A DNA stretch of 64,000 nt from Oscarella lobularis (Eukaryota; Porifera; Homoscleromorpha; Homosclerophorida; Oscarellidae): positions 2,418,001-2,482,000 of the forward strand of contig NC_089176.1 of NCBI RefSeq assembly GCF_947507565.1. Direction: 5' to 3'. Under the pieces are notes generated by a model. The model saw only the letters and a program-made list of their open reading frames with translations, ran no database searches and was not told where the DNA came from. This document shows, one piece after another, positions 53,728-64,000 of the stretch. Each line of letters begins with the position of its first letter. The first letter of the stretch is position 1. The position numbers and the translations under genes were made by a program.

Positions 53728-56262
53728 TCAGGCGATTTGAGCCATTTTGACGAATTTTCCTATATTTGTTACGATAACCCCTTTCGCGCGCGCTTTCACG
53801 CGCAAATTTCGATCGTCCGTCACGAGAACGACTTCTCGCACGACGTCATTCTCCGTCGTTGACTCGACGACGTCACTCAGACGATGACAACTCTCAAGTA
53901 TGATGTCGTCGTTATTGCCGGAAATTTGCGACGAGTCCTGATCGCGAAAAGCGAGCGTCGACAGCCGATTGCCGTTGCTCGTCAAAACGCTGACGTTCGT
54001 CGACTTGCGCGCGAAACACGTCTCGACGTATAGGCTCGCCGCCGTCGCCACCTTCGTCGTGCGCTCTTTTCGTTTTTCCTTCTCCGCGGCGTCGTCGTCG
54101 TCGTTGACGGCTCCCTTTGATAGGCCGGATAATTCGTTGACGACGACGAGTGGTATCGCCACTGCAAACTTCTTCCCGTCGACGACTCTTCGTATCAAGT
54201 CGAAATGCTCGACGAAACAATTCGTGTCGGGCACGAGATATCGCGGGCGAATTCGCGACGGCGTTCTCGTCGCGGCGGCGACGAGCGCCTTCTGTCGATC
54301 GACGATATCGCGAATGTCGTCTTCGCGTTTCTGCTCTTTTGCCACTTGGACGGCGAGCGCTCGCTTCTTTGCGAGCAGTTCGCCGACGGCGTCGTCGTCG
54401 TCGACGGCGTCGGAAGAATCGGTCGACGCTTCTTCGCCTAATATTTCGACGTCGTTTTCGTTTTGTGATTCCGATTCGTGCTTCGGCGTCGGCGAATCGC
54501 TCGACGCTGCGACGACGACGCCGTTCTTTATGACTTCGTACTCGTTATTGGACCGTTGAAGAAGAGGCTCGGGATGAGTCGTCAGAAATTCGGCGAATCG
54601 TTTGAGACACTCCAGTCGAACGGCGTCGCCTCGAGCGCGATCGTCCAAGTTCCTTTCCTTTCGACTGTGCGACTCCTGTAGGGGAGAAAAACCGGCTAAA
54701 AGGACGTCTTCGTCCAACGCTAAAACAGACGGATCACCGTCTTCGAGACTATCATCAATATCAGATAGCAGAGAATTGATTAGAAGGCAAAACGACTGCA
54801 GAGGCAAAGCGGCGCGATCGGACAACCGCATCCACGTCCGATCGTCGTATCTCATCCACTCGGACAATATTTTCAGCGAGGGTAGAACGTCGCTTCGGTG
54901 GACGGCGTCCTCGTCGTGCGCCCGACGACAGAGCGCGCCGAAATAACGCACAGCCAGTTGAACGGCGTAGACGCGAGAGCTCGACTCGCGACTATTCCAC
55001 GAGGAATACATCACGATCGACGTCATGTGAAGAAGAGTCTTACGATCGAACGCCGTCGCAGAAGAGCGTTGGAAATCGTCGAGAAAACGACAAAGGAGAA
55101 TCGGAAAACGATCCAAGCCGACGCGAGTGAAGAGAAAGCCGTGGAGCGTGAGAAAACGCGTGACGATTCCCTTGAGAGACGACGACGACGGCGACGGCGA
55201 AGACGGAGACGAAATGTCCTTTTCCGGAGAGCCGTCGTTTTCGAACTCGACGCTCTCCCCTTCTTCGTCGACTTGAAAACCGTCAAAAATCCAAATTTCT
55301 CTCGGCGACGACGACGATCGACCTTTCTTTTGAGTCGTCGTCTTTCTCTCGTTTCGTCTCCTCCCCTTCTCCTCCTCCTGCGTCATATGTTTCTCCCGTC
55401 TCTTTGCGCTCTCGAACAACGCCATCAGCTTCTCGCGCGCGTTCACGTACGGCTTCGAAACGGCCAAACTTCTCACGTAATAGTACGTCGCGTCTAGTTT
55501 TCGATTCGTCAACGCTGCGATGACGGCCAATTGATTATAAGGCTTGCCGTTACGCGGCACGAGACTCTGGGCTTTCAAATAATACTTTCTCGCTAATCCA
55601 TAATCGGCGATATCCAAATAAGAGACTTCGTAACGAGCCAGATCTCCGAGACACATCAGAATTTTATGACTGTGAAGATGAGCGACGCGTTCTCGTCTCT
55701 TGCTCGGCGAAACGGTGATCAACGGATTGTATCGGTCGAAATCGAGCGACGACTCTTTTCGAATTTCTTCCAATAAATTTTCGTAGAATTCCATAGCCGA
55801 TTTGATGAAACTCGTTATCGATTCCGCGGCGTTCGTTTCGCGCCACTTTTTCATCCATTCGATGATTTGATAGAACGCCGATTTCCACGCGAGATCGACG
55901 ACGTCCTCCGCGTAGGCGACGTCGGGAAAATCGACTATGATTCGTCGACACGCGACTTCGAATTCGCGTCGAATTTCGAGCGTTTTCGGGTGCTCGCGTT
56001 TGGGATAGCGGGTTAGGAGGTCCGTGAGGGTCGCTTCGAGCTCGTGGAGACGCTCGAGAAGGCCGTTTTTACCTTTTTTCTCGTGAACGGCGTTCGGGAG
56101 CTTGGGGAGAGTCAAGACGCCTCGCGTGGATCGCTGGACGTCTTCTGGCGGTTTTAGACGTTCCGCCACTTCAAGGAGACGATCGTATGGCACGCGAATA
56201 ACGCCTAGCTTGTCAGCCTTCGCCTTTGCAGTCATTTTCTGCCTACTGGCGCATGCGTGCAT
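53728..56262 (-). CDS. SMG6: SMG6/EST1A-like nonsense-mediated decay endonuclease, intronless
   Basis: One 844-codon frame. SMG6 cuts mRNAs with premature stops. The 14-3-3-like/TPR region is recognised by 'HSHKILMCLGDLARYEVSYL', 'YYLKAQSLVPRNGKPYNQLA' and 'RKLDATYYYVRSLAVSKPY' (residues about 195-275). A hinge with 'FLTLHGFLFTRVGLDRFP' follows. The C-terminal PIN domain has the acidic residues of an active nuclease in 'YLVPDTNCFVEHFD' (about 673), 'GNNDDIILE' (about 782) and 'LVTDDRNLRVKA' (about 815), which separates it from SMG5. Human SMG6 is about 1420 residues; the long N-terminal part with exon-junction-complex-binding motifs is missing here, and only 169 bp separate the start from ELMOD. 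The absence of introns is striking in this region. Confidence 0.92.
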   Translation of the reverse strand: MHACASRQKMTAKAKADKLGVIRVPYDRLLEVAERLKPPEDVQRSTRGVLTLPKLPNAVHEKKGKNGLLERLHELEATLTDLLTRYPKREHPKTLEIRREFEVACRRIIVDFPDVAYAEDVVDLAWKSAFYQIIEWMKKWRETNAAESITSFIKSAMEFYENLLEEIRKESSLDFDRYNPLITVSPSKRRERVAHLHSHKILMCLGDLARYEVSYLDIADYGLARKYYLKAQSLVPRNGKPYNQLAVIAALTNRKLDATYYYVRSLAVSKPYVNAREKLMALFESAKRREKHMTQEEEKGRRRNERKTTTQKKGRSSSSPREIWIFDGFQVDEEGESVEFENDGSPEKDISSPSSPSPSSSSLKGIVTRFLTLHGFLFTRVGLDRFPILLCRFLDDFQRSSATAFDRKTLLHMTSIVMYSSWNSRESSSRVYAVQLAVRYFGALCRRAHDEDAVHRSDVLPSLKILSEWMRYDDRTWMRLSDRAALPLQSFCLLINSLLSDIDDSLEDGDPSVLALDEDVLLAGFSPLQESHSRKERNLDDRARGDAVRLECLKRFAEFLTTHPEPLLQRSNNEYEVIKNGVVVAASSDSPTPKHESESQNENDVEILGEEASTDSSDAVDDDDAVGELLAKKRALAVQVAKEQKREDDIRDIVDRQKALVAAATRTPSRIRPRYLVPDTNCFVEHFDLIRRVVDGKKFAVAIPLVVVNELSGLSKGAVNDDDDAAEKEKRKERTTKVATAASLYVETCFARKSTNVSVLTSNGNRLSTLAFRDQDSSQISGNNDDIILESCHRLSDVVESTTENDVVREVVLVTDDRNLRVKARAKGVIVTNIGKFVKMAQIA

Positions 56263-56431
56263 TGATTTGGGAATCTCCCGCGCAGCAGCACATCCTGTGT
56301 CTACTGCCTAGAGAGTCCTTTGGTGCACTGTTGCAGCTAGAGCTCTGACTGTGCCCTCTTGAAGGGAAATCTCTTCTTGGGTGTGCTTCCGGAGTTTTCT
56401 TTTATCCGGGCTTTTACTTCTACTCTGTGCA
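56263..56431. promoter_or_regulatory. Shared SMG6/ELMOD start region, probable bidirectional promoter
   Basis: There are 169 bp between divergent start codons. The call is inferred from arrangement only. Confidence 0.4.
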
Positions 56432-57662
56432 ATGTCGTGGTGGAGAACTGTGCTGGCATCGCGATGGCGTGGTATTTTCAAATGGTTCCTACGACTTCTG
56501 ACTCGAAAATGCGAACTGGAACGCGTGTGCGAGCTCGAACGCTTCGGCGCGGCGAGAACTTGTGCAATCGGTGCGAAATTCCTCTTCTCGCCAGCTGCTT
56601 TTCATGGCCCTTTTTTGCAGAGAAATCGCTGCGGCTGTCCAAAAACCCCGTTAGTGCTGAACTTAGAAAAAATCGATCGTCTTCCTTATCATTTTGCTCT
56701 AATCAAGGAATTGAGACTTTATGCCGAAGATCCTGGAACTGACGTGGGTCAAGCTGTCGAGCACGTGCTCAACGTTAAGCAGATAGTGTCTCAGAAAAAC
56801 ATAAGGCATTAGAGTCTACCTCGAGCGCTTCAGATCAAATTACTGTACTGTTTTTTTAGTTTTGCTCAAGCGTTTGGTGTCTGCCTGTCTCAAATTGCCA
56901 GCGCGTCTCAATTGCTCGAAGAGGTTGAAGAGCGAAGAGGCGTGAAGTATTCTGAAGAGAATGAAGTGCACGAGAAATTATTACTGCAGGCAAATGACCA
57001 ATTATTAATTAATTAATTTTTTAAAGTTACCTCTTTTTAGCTGTGGACGGCTCTAATGCCAGGCCAAGAGCTTCAGTCTCGTCACACAAGCCAATGGGGC
57101 GAAATAGGATTTCAGGGAACTAATCCAGCCACAGATTTTAGAGGAATGGGATTATTGAGCTTAGAGAATCTAGTGTAAGGACATAGATAAAGGGGTATTG
57201 TATTATTTTATGTGTTATCAACTTTAGATACTTTTCTACAGAACATGGTGACGTAGCTAGAAAGGTTTTATCTCACTCTCATCATCCCAAATTGGGGTAA
57301 ATAAGTAGGTGTCTAAACGACTATGTATTCACTTTGCTCTCTTAGGTATTCCTTTGCTGTAGTCGGAATCAATTTGACTAGCTTGGCTCTAGAGCTTCTT
57401 CGTGAAGGGAGTCTTCGACGACATCTCTACAGCGAAGCATCCAAACGTAAAATTGACATGAAGCAATTCCACGAAGTCTACTGTAAGAACAAGTTAAACT
57501 GAAATCATTAATTAAAATCGTCTACCCCAAGGTACTCTGTTTCAAAAATTCAGCGCGTTTTGGCGAGACGAGGAGCCGGAAAACGTGATGGCATTCAACG
57601 CAATCAGAGCGAAATTCAAAACTCACATTATTAATCAACTGGAGGAGACATGTCAGCTCTAA
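56432..57662 (+). CDS. ELMOD: ELMO-domain protein (ELMOD1/2-like Arf/Arl GAP)
   Basis: Multi-exon gene. ELMOD proteins are GTPase-activating proteins for Arl2 and other Arf-family GTPases. The N-terminus MSWWRTVLASRWRG and 'FKWFLRLLTRKCELERVCE' match the hydrophobic start of ELMOD2. After an intron come 'FAQAFGVCLSQIA', 'LLLQLWTALMPGQELQSR', 'QWGEIGFQGTNPATDFRGMG' with the catalytic Arg, 'HPKLGYSFAVVGINLTSLAL' and 'FWRDEEPENVMAFNAIRAKF', ending EETCQL-stop. The junction after QKNI appears to use a GC donor (ATAAG/GCATTA at 56806-56807), since that restores SFAQAFG in phase. The stop is 95 bp from the convergent zinc-transporter gene. Confidence 0.93.
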
Positions 57663-57757
57663 CTCCTTCTACAACACTGAATGACCACACGTATACTTAC
57701 GTACAAACATACGCGAAAATCAGTTAGCACTGTCGTGAGACTGTGGCTGGTCTGCGC

Positions 57758-58822
57758 TCACTCCAAAAACGTGACCGCGCCCATGAGCAGCATGCCCCCT
57801 GTAATGCCAATCAATTGTTTACACGTGTCAGCAAACTTCGTCTCTTTCAGCAGCTCGGGTAGCACGGTTACCATGCTCACGTAGACGAATCCGCCCGCCG
57901 TGAAGGGTAGTATCCACGCCGTCGTATTGGCGAAATCGTGAGCGATGAGACCGGCCGCGGCGCCAATAAGACCGCCGGATGCCGTCGCAATCTGGGCCTT
58001 GGCTGCCGACCAGTGATCGAAACCGGCGTTGAGAAGAATGGCGAAGTCGCCAATTTCGTGCGGCAGCTCGTGCAGGAGTATGGTGATAGTGGTGAGAACG
58101 CCCACCTTGAAGCCGAGCAAATAGGCGGCACTCAGTGCAAGGCCATGGGTGATGTTGTCAGCGCAATTTGCCGCCAAATTCAGGTAGCCGCTTACATTCA
58201 CCTTGGTCACAACGTCACCGTTGGAAATACTGGTGTCGCTGTCACGTGACTCTTGCACTGCACCCGTACGATGACGAACTTTTCCATTGACGTCATCGCA
58301 ATCGTCTAGCTTTTGTTGCGAAGCATTCGTCGTCGTCGTATCGGTGACGTCATCGCAATCTTGCGCCTTCTCCTCCTCCGACGACGATTCGTTGGCGAGT
58401 TTCTCGATCACGAGAAAAATGACGAAGCCGCCGATAATCCACAATTCGCTCGCGCCGGCGCCGTGCGCTTGCGCCGCCCACGTCTCGGGTAGGAGATGAA
58501 GGAAGACGTCGCCGAGAAGGCCTCCGGCGGCGAAGCTGAGCAAAAATCGATGCAGCGACGGCGATTTCGTCGGCGAATAATCGAGACCGATGAGTAGGAG
58601 GGGAAAAATGCCCGTCGCGCCGACGAGAGCGGCCGAAGCGAGCGTCGCGATCCATATCGATAGGCTCGATTCGCGTCGTTTCGGCGATGGGATCGCGGTG
58701 GCGGTGGAGGCGACGACGTCTTCGTTGCACTCGGGCGGATTCCACTCTCGTTCGCAATCGCTGCACGCCGACGACGTGGCGACGAGCGCGATGACGAAAA
58801 GACACTGCATTTGCGACTTCAT
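57758..58822 (-). CDS. SLC39A13: ZIP-family zinc transporter, SLC39A13-like
   Basis: A single 354-codon frame with no visible intron. ZIP13 releases zinc from the secretory pathway into the cytosol. Residues 1-19 form a signal peptide (MKSQMQCLFVIALVATSSA). TM helices follow: 'WIATLASAALVGATGIFPLL', 'FLLSFAAGGLLGDVFLHLLP' and 'ELWIIGGFVIFLVIEKLA'. A variable acidic loop with only scattered histidines comes next, then the metal-site helices 'NCADNITHGLALSAAY' (about 219-234) and 'LLHELPHEIGDFAILLNAG' (about 247-265), and 'ILPFTAGGFVYVSMVTVLPE'. The DNxTHG and HExPHExGD motifs are intact. The weakly His-rich loop and the DFAILLxAGFD block favour ZIP13 over ZIP7. Confidence 0.93.
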   Translation of the reverse strand: MKSQMQCLFVIALVATSSACSDCEREWNPPECNEDVVASTATAIPSPKRRESSLSIWIATLASAALVGATGIFPLLLIGLDYSPTKSPSLHRFLLSFAAGGLLGDVFLHLLPETWAAQAHGAGASELWIIGGFVIFLVIEKLANESSSEEEKAQDCDDVTDTTTTNASQQKLDDCDDVNGKVRHRTGAVQESRDSDTSISNGDVVTKVNVSGYLNLAANCADNITHGLALSAAYLLGFKVGVLTTITILLHELPHEIGDFAILLNAGFDHWSAAKAQIATASGGLIGAAAGLIAHDFANTTAWILPFTAGGFVYVSMVTVLPELLKETKFADTCKQLIGITGGMLLMGAVTFLE

Positions 58823-59115
58823 CGCGCTGTCTCAGGCCGTAGACGGTGACTGCTGCACTGGGAAACGAAGGAGTGCTGTTGGAGCGTAGGTGTGACGTTG
58901 TGTGAGGGTCATGTGACGCGACGCTGTTTATGTTTACGTGCAGCCAAGGGGCGCTAAGTTGTGCACGACTTTTTAATAATCCGCCACTTTCATAGTCTTT
59001 ATTCGCGAGCTTTGCGACGGCGTCGTCGCTTGGCGGCACTTGGAATATCCGGGCGGTGGAAAACGGCACTCCCCGTATAGGCCTTTCCTCTTCTCGGACT
59101 TTGACCTCCGCTTTC
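58823..59115. promoter_or_regulatory. Shared SLC39A13/MICALL start region, probable bidirectional promoter
   Basis: There are 293 bp between divergent start codons. The interval contains two copies of GTGACG-like motifs but no element I can name. The call is inferred from arrangement. Confidence 0.35.
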
Positions 59116-62100
59116 ATGGCGCTAAAAGGCGTACGTGCTCTTCAGGCTTGGTGTGCCAAACAGTGCGAGAACTATCCGAACGTCTCGATTACCAACATGA
59201 CGACGTCGTTTCGCGACGGCCTCGCATTCTGCGCGATCATTCACCGATACCGACCCGATCTCATGTAAACGAATCAGTCTACTTTGATGCTCGCCCCCTT
59301 TCACTGTGTCCTATTCGTAGCGACTTCGAATCACTTTCGCCGAACGACATCGCGGGAAACAATAGCCTGGTAATAATCCGAAACCGGATCTGGGCGACTA
59401 ATTAAACTTGAAAGAATAAACTTCACATCCGGGAAACCTTTTTAAATGAAGCACTTGATGGATAATCAGAATCAGCGTTGATTGAGTCCTTTATATTTTA
59501 ATTATTTTATGTGGATCTTTCCGTGGGAGGGGGATATTTCTTTACTCAACTATTGATTACGTCTTTTTGATCTAGGCTTTTGACGTCGCCGAGTCAAAGC
59601 TTGGTATCTGTGCGCTACTTGATGCTGAAGACATGGTTGCCATGAAGGTTCCCGACAAGCTGAGCGTGTGCACGTACGTGTCGCAGTACTACAACTATTT
59701 CAACGGAATGACGCCGAGTGCTGGATTGGGACGAATTCGCACGACGGCGAGCGGAGACGCCGAGAACGCCAACGCCACCGCCGCAAAAAAGAAGAAAACC
59801 GAGGAAGTAGTCAAAGAGAAGAAAAAGCCGGAAGACGTCGCTGGCAAGGAGAACGCGAAGACGGCGAGCGATAGAGTGGGACGGGAGAACGGAGAAAAAG
59901 CGTCGGCGAATCCAACTGGGGAAAAGAAGCAACCGTTCGTTTTTCGGTCACGATTGAAGACGACGGAAAAGATGGAGGTCGACGAGAGCGAAAAGAAAAG
60001 CGAGTCAGTCGGCGGACTCCCAAAGCCAAGCGGCAAAGGTTCCGCCAACGAAAAGATGAGCGATTCGGCGGCGACGGCGACGGCGGCGACGAAACACGAA
60101 CGCTCTTTTCCTATTGAACAGAAGAGTGAACCGATTGTGAGAAATAGAGTAGTTACGACTGATGAGAAGACTACCACCAAAGTGGGGTTAGCGGCGTCTG
60201 CTTGGGGAAAGACCGGTGATGACAATAAAGAGGAGTTGCGTTCTCAGACGATCGAGGTGGCGGCGATGCCGTCTCGCGACGTCGCGAAGGAGGAGGAGAA
60301 GGGCGGGAAAACGGACGTTGCCGCCGCTCAGACGATAACGTCGTTCTTGAGTCGACTTCAGCAGAAGGAAGCGAAGAAGGTGGAGGCCACGACAAAGGAA
60401 CCGGAGAAGAAAGTCGACGAGGAGACGTCCAAGGTCGCAGCAAAGGAAGTCGACGAGTCGAAGTCAAGAAAGAATATAGCGAGACGAAACTTCTTTTCTT
60501 CCCCTCCTCCGTCTTCTCAACCTCAACAGGTAAAGAAGATGGTTACCGTGGAAACGACATGGTGATTTGCTTTTCTTTCCTTAGCTTACGGACAAATCCG
60601 ACGTCAAGTCGGAGAGGACGGAAGCGAAACGAGACGACGTCGTGGTTGAGCCGTCAACGGAAGTAAAACGCGTCGACGAAGCAAAGGCGGAGCAAGAGAA
60701 GACCGTCGCTCCCCAGGAAAAAAAAATGAGCAAGCCTGAAGATGCCATGCCCGTCGCTCCACCGAGAAAATCGCTACGAAGAAAAACGGCGCAAAAGTCA
60801 GACGAGAAGACCTCAGCGGCAGAAGAGAACAAACCCCCCTCGGCAGCGGCGATCCTACACCCAATTTCTCACGTCCAAAAACCGCCGCCTAGAAAAGAGA
60901 ATCAAGATCAGACCGTACCCGAATTTCTTCTCGCGAAAGAAAAGATCCTATCTGGCGTCTCACCCCACGCGTCACCCCGAGCCTCCCCGCGCGTTTCACC
61001 GCGCGGTTCTCCCATTCCCGCGTCGAGAGGAGCGGCGGCGCGAGACGAGCTGCCCAAGCCGGTGCCTCGAGCGAGGGTAGGCCCCCGCGCGCCGCCGCCG
61101 AAAAAACAGGAGGAGGAGGACGCGGTTAAAAAGGAGCTGGAAGCGGTGCGATCGCGCGTGCGAAGAAAATCGCCGTGGCGAAGGAAAGACGAAGATAGAG
61201 CCGACTCGGAGGAGCCGAAAACCGACGAGACCGGATCTGAAAAAGAAGACCCTTCGAAAGGAGAAAACGAGACGTCGTCTCATCCGACTCCTTCGCCCAG
61301 AATCAAACGTTCCGCTCCCTCGTCGCCGTCGAATCAAGTCGCGCAGCCGGCTGAATCAAAGCCATTCGACGTGAAACTCAAACGAGTTGCGCCTCGACCG
61401 CCGACGAACGACGGCGGCGAAAAACCGTCGCCGCCTCCCGTGCGTCCGTCTCGCCCGCCGTCGCCGCCGCGTCAAGACTCAAGAGAAGATCTCACCAAGG
61501 CGAACAAGAGGCCGGCTCCGCGTCCACCGCAGCCGCGCGTCGTTCCAAAAGACGTCAGTTCGAACGAGACGAAACGAAAGGCGAAGCGTCAGGCGCCGCC
61601 GCGTCCCGCCGGCAGTCCGGCGTTGATATCGCGTATGCAGCTGACGGATCGCGGAAGAGCGTACAGTCGACGGCAGGTGATCGAGAGGAGTCAAGCGGCA
61701 GCGGGGAGAACGCCGCCCGAACGACCGCTTCCGTATACGGGCGGGCCGGCGGGAAAGCGACCGGCGCCGAAGCCGCCTCCGATTGAGAGAAAGGAAGAGT
61801 TGGATGAGAAGATGACGTTGATCGAGGCGCGTCAGGAGTTGCATCAGTTGAGAATGGGGCAGAAGAAGTTGGAGGAGAGGGGGCCCGAGTTGGAGGAGCA
61901 GTGTAGGAATATGATGGACGGTAAAAGAGAATCTGCTTGAGATGTCACTTCATTTGTTTTTTCTTAGAGAAAGATGAGGAGGAGGATGGCGACGACGAGC
62001 TCATGAGTGAGTGGTTTACGTTGGTCAATGAGAAAAATCGGCTCATCAGACGTGAAGGAGAATTAGTCTACATGTAAGAAAAAATAATCGTTAGTTAGTC

Positions 62101-62582
62101 CGGTTGGTCTGTGCATAAGCCTTTATCTGTAGTATCAGTGATTTGGAATTGGTTGAAAAGCATGCTCAGGTTGAAGCTAAAGTTCGTCTTAAAATGTCCA
62201 TACCCGGTGAGATTTACTTCTTATGATACTTATTAATTAACACTTTTGAACTCAACTATGGGTTTTTTAGACAACAAAAAGACGGCTCGGGATAGGAGAG
62301 AAGAGGAACGACTCATTAAAGAAATGATTGATTTAGTTGAGAAAAGAAACACGTTGCTTGAGCAGCTTGAAGAGGAACGGTTGAGGTAATAATACATAGA
62401 GGAAAAGGTTCAATTTTCCTACTTCTCTTCTAGGGAAATTGAAGAGGATAAAAAGGTGCAAGCTGCCATAGAGAAAAAAGGTAAGCTTACTGACGCTTTG
62501 CTGGAATGACATTCATTGATTGCGGGTGTTAGGATATAAGAAAACAGACGGTCCAAAAAGGCCATCGAAATGGTTTACATAA
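59116..62582 (+). CDS. MICALL: MICAL-like protein: CH domain, disordered linker, bMERB domain, no LIM
   Basis: Multi-exon gene. MICAL-like proteins link Rab8-family GTPases to endosome tubules and actin. The ATG at 59116 begins '[20 protein letters not shown]', '[20 protein letters not shown]', then '[20 protein letters not shown]' and '[20 protein letters not shown]' with '[13 protein letters not shown]', a MICALL-type CH domain (59116-59705). A long Lys/Glu/Pro-rich linker follows (about 59710-61630) with repeated [13 protein letters not shown] and many PxxP runs. The C-terminal bMERB coiled coil starts at '[20 protein letters not shown]' (about 61815) and continues through '[20 protein letters not shown]' and '[20 protein letters not shown]', ending PSKWFT-stop. 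Vertebrate MICALL1/2 have a LIM domain after CH; no Cys/His cluster of that kind is present. Confidence 0.9.
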
Positions 62583-63364
62583 GCGAGGGTAGAAAGACTT
62601 TCTTATTTTTCTTTACCTAGCGTTAGAACGAGTGATACGTGCATTTATAATAAAGTCCTGTAGACAGTAGATGAGCGTTTTATTTCGAGCGTTGGGAGCA
62701 TTTAACCTACCCTAGGTAGAGACCTGCACTAACTAACTGCGGATGTCAGCCTTAAGATGTAGTGTAAATCAGAGCCCGTACTTCTACTAGTATGTACAGG
62801 TCTGGCCGAGCTCGACCCAGACTCTTTTACACATGCTATTGTTTGACAGGCTGTCTTTCAAGTTACAGATTAAAAATCCAACAGTCAGAACGGACTAATG
62901 CAGGTTTAACAACGATAGGGTGGCTACTAAAAAGTGTGCCTACTGTAGTAAAATTTAGTTTCCTGATCTAATAAGGCCCCCCTTTCTTACTGCAAACATC
63001 GAAGGTGCCATTGCAATCAGAATGGCACCATGCAATCGGAAGACGTAGACGAACGACTCAGCATAGGCCCGAGCGACGTCCGAACGCCGAACGTCTTCTG
63101 CATGTAGTTGAGTACCCGGATATCTCTACGTATACCCATAAATTTACTAAAATTTAAAACAAAGTGGTTGGGGAATAAAGCAGCCAAACTGTGACTCATA
63201 TGATACTGAGGCTATAGTTTTCACTAAAAATAGTACTCCTCTAACAATAAGAACCTAAAGGTACATTACTACAGTATGTGCGCGCAATACTCACTGGCTC
63301 TAAAGAAGGTAGCAAACAATCAATGTAACTACGATGGAGACGAACACGTACGATTAATTACTCA
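62583..63364. other. Intergenic region, no supported gene
   Basis: This 782-bp stretch between convergent stops has mixed composition. A 60-codon frame at 63017-63199 (minus) resembles nothing recognised. I see no RNA gene. Confidence 0.5.
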
Positions 63365-64000
63365 CTATTGAAATTGAGACTCCAAAATTCTTTTTGCTTT
63401 TCCTCCTTTTTCAATATCACCTAAAGCACTGATCAGCTTTCCTATTGTGGCCGCTTCACCTAATTTCGCAGTCCACTTCTCCACCAAAAGGAAAAACTTC
63501 ATACGAAGCTTTTTTTCTTTGTAATCGGTGCAAAATTGCTGTCCCTCAGCATGCTTCCAGCCAAACGCCATAGCCAGTTCGACTAATTCATCCTCATTCT
63601 CAACTATTGAGCTTTTCAAGGCGTTGATGTGTTTCTCCTCGACTATTTGAGTCTCGAAAGAGACACCTACAGCAAAGGTGAGCAAAAAAGCATTCAATTT
63701 GATTACATACAATCAGATGAATCAGACGTCACAGCGATTGCTTGTGCCGCGTGGTCATCTCCTGAACGCGAGACCGGATCTTCCTAAATTTGGTTGTCAG
63801 CATAACACAATACAGTATAGCACAATAAATTCTAAGTGTACTTGACACTCCAAAACTTCAATTGACGGAACGTCGTCGCGTAGTACGGCAAGAATATCTC
63901 GCAAGCCCAACTCACGCGCACAGGATGCAAACAAGGGTATCTTCGCGTCTAGTCCCTCGCTCCACCTGGCGAGAAAACGTCCAGGACAGTCTTTACAAAT
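63365..64000 (-). CDS. C-terminal part of a second death-domain (ROCO-like) protein, 5' partial
   Basis: Three exons are visible on the minus strand, continuing beyond the right edge. The first (about 63842-64000) encodes 'FLARWSEGLDAKIPLFASC' and 'ARELGLRDILAVLRDDVPS'. A short linker exon (about 63713-63785) encodes 'EDPVSRSGDDHAAQAIAV'. The last (63365 to about 63670) encodes a death domain: 'TQIVEEKHINALKSSIVEN', 'MKFFLLVEKWTAKLGEAATI' and 'GKLISALGDIEKGGKAKRIL', ending SQFQ-stop. Both the sequence and the exon order parallel the end of the ankyrin-ROCO gene at 10477-22278 (which has QVVEERHI, KFFNVTKKW and ATMGKLLEAFEKVEKKG). It is probably a paralogue with Roc-COR upstream, but only the tail is seen. 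Confidence 0.72.

Overview
The window is nuclear DNA from an intron-rich but compact animal genome. Genes are separated by tens to a few hundred bases, introns are mostly about 45-80 nt with GT/GC...AG ends, and exons are CpG-rich (GACGTC and CGTCG are frequent). The gene set (POLG2, SMURF, BRAT1, CEP41, WDR90, MICALL, ELMOD, SETX, a death-domain ROCO protein) is metazoan. An early-branching invertebrate such as a sponge is my best guess; that is inference, not proof.

Layout, left to right. 1-415: 3' end of a BRAT1-like gene (+). 2101-5400: two mitochondrial genes head to head, FDXR (-) and POLG2 (+). 5542-10163: a SMURF-type HECT ubiquitin ligase (+). 10477-22278: a giant gene (+) for a protein with about 54 ankyrin repeats followed by Roc, COR and death-fold domains. 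It contains three tandem copies of a 10-exon, roughly 1.64-kb module and one apparent frameshift. 22279-25127: an intergenic stretch with a GC-rich, hairpin-rich island. 25128-27500: ACTR8 (-). 27653-43558: WDR90 (-), one of whose introns holds a 7.1-kb array of a 41-bp repeat. 43661-44591: a C22orf23/EVG1 gene (+). 44633-51673: senataxin, SETX (-). 51933-53637: CEP41 (+). 53728-56262: an intronless SMG6-like PIN nuclease (-). 56432-57662: an ELMOD gene (+). 57758-58822: a ZIP13-type zinc transporter (-). 59116-62582: a MICAL-like gene without a LIM domain (+). 63365-64000: the 3' end of a second death-domain gene (-), related to the giant ankyrin-ROCO protein.

The genes do not form one pathway, but groups stand out. 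FDXR and POLG2 share a 242-bp intergenic region and both act in mitochondria. WDR90, C22orf23 and CEP41 are all centriole or cilium proteins and lie within 26 kb. SETX and SMG6 both act in RNA surveillance. From 43.5 kb to 59.1 kb genes alternate strands, giving several head-to-head pairs whose start codons are 100-300 bp apart and which probably use bidirectional promoters.

The most unusual structures are the triplicated ankyrin module with introns as well conserved as exons, the large intronic minisatellite whose sense strand is full of 3'-splice-site-like TTTAGG motifs, and repeated GC-AG introns.
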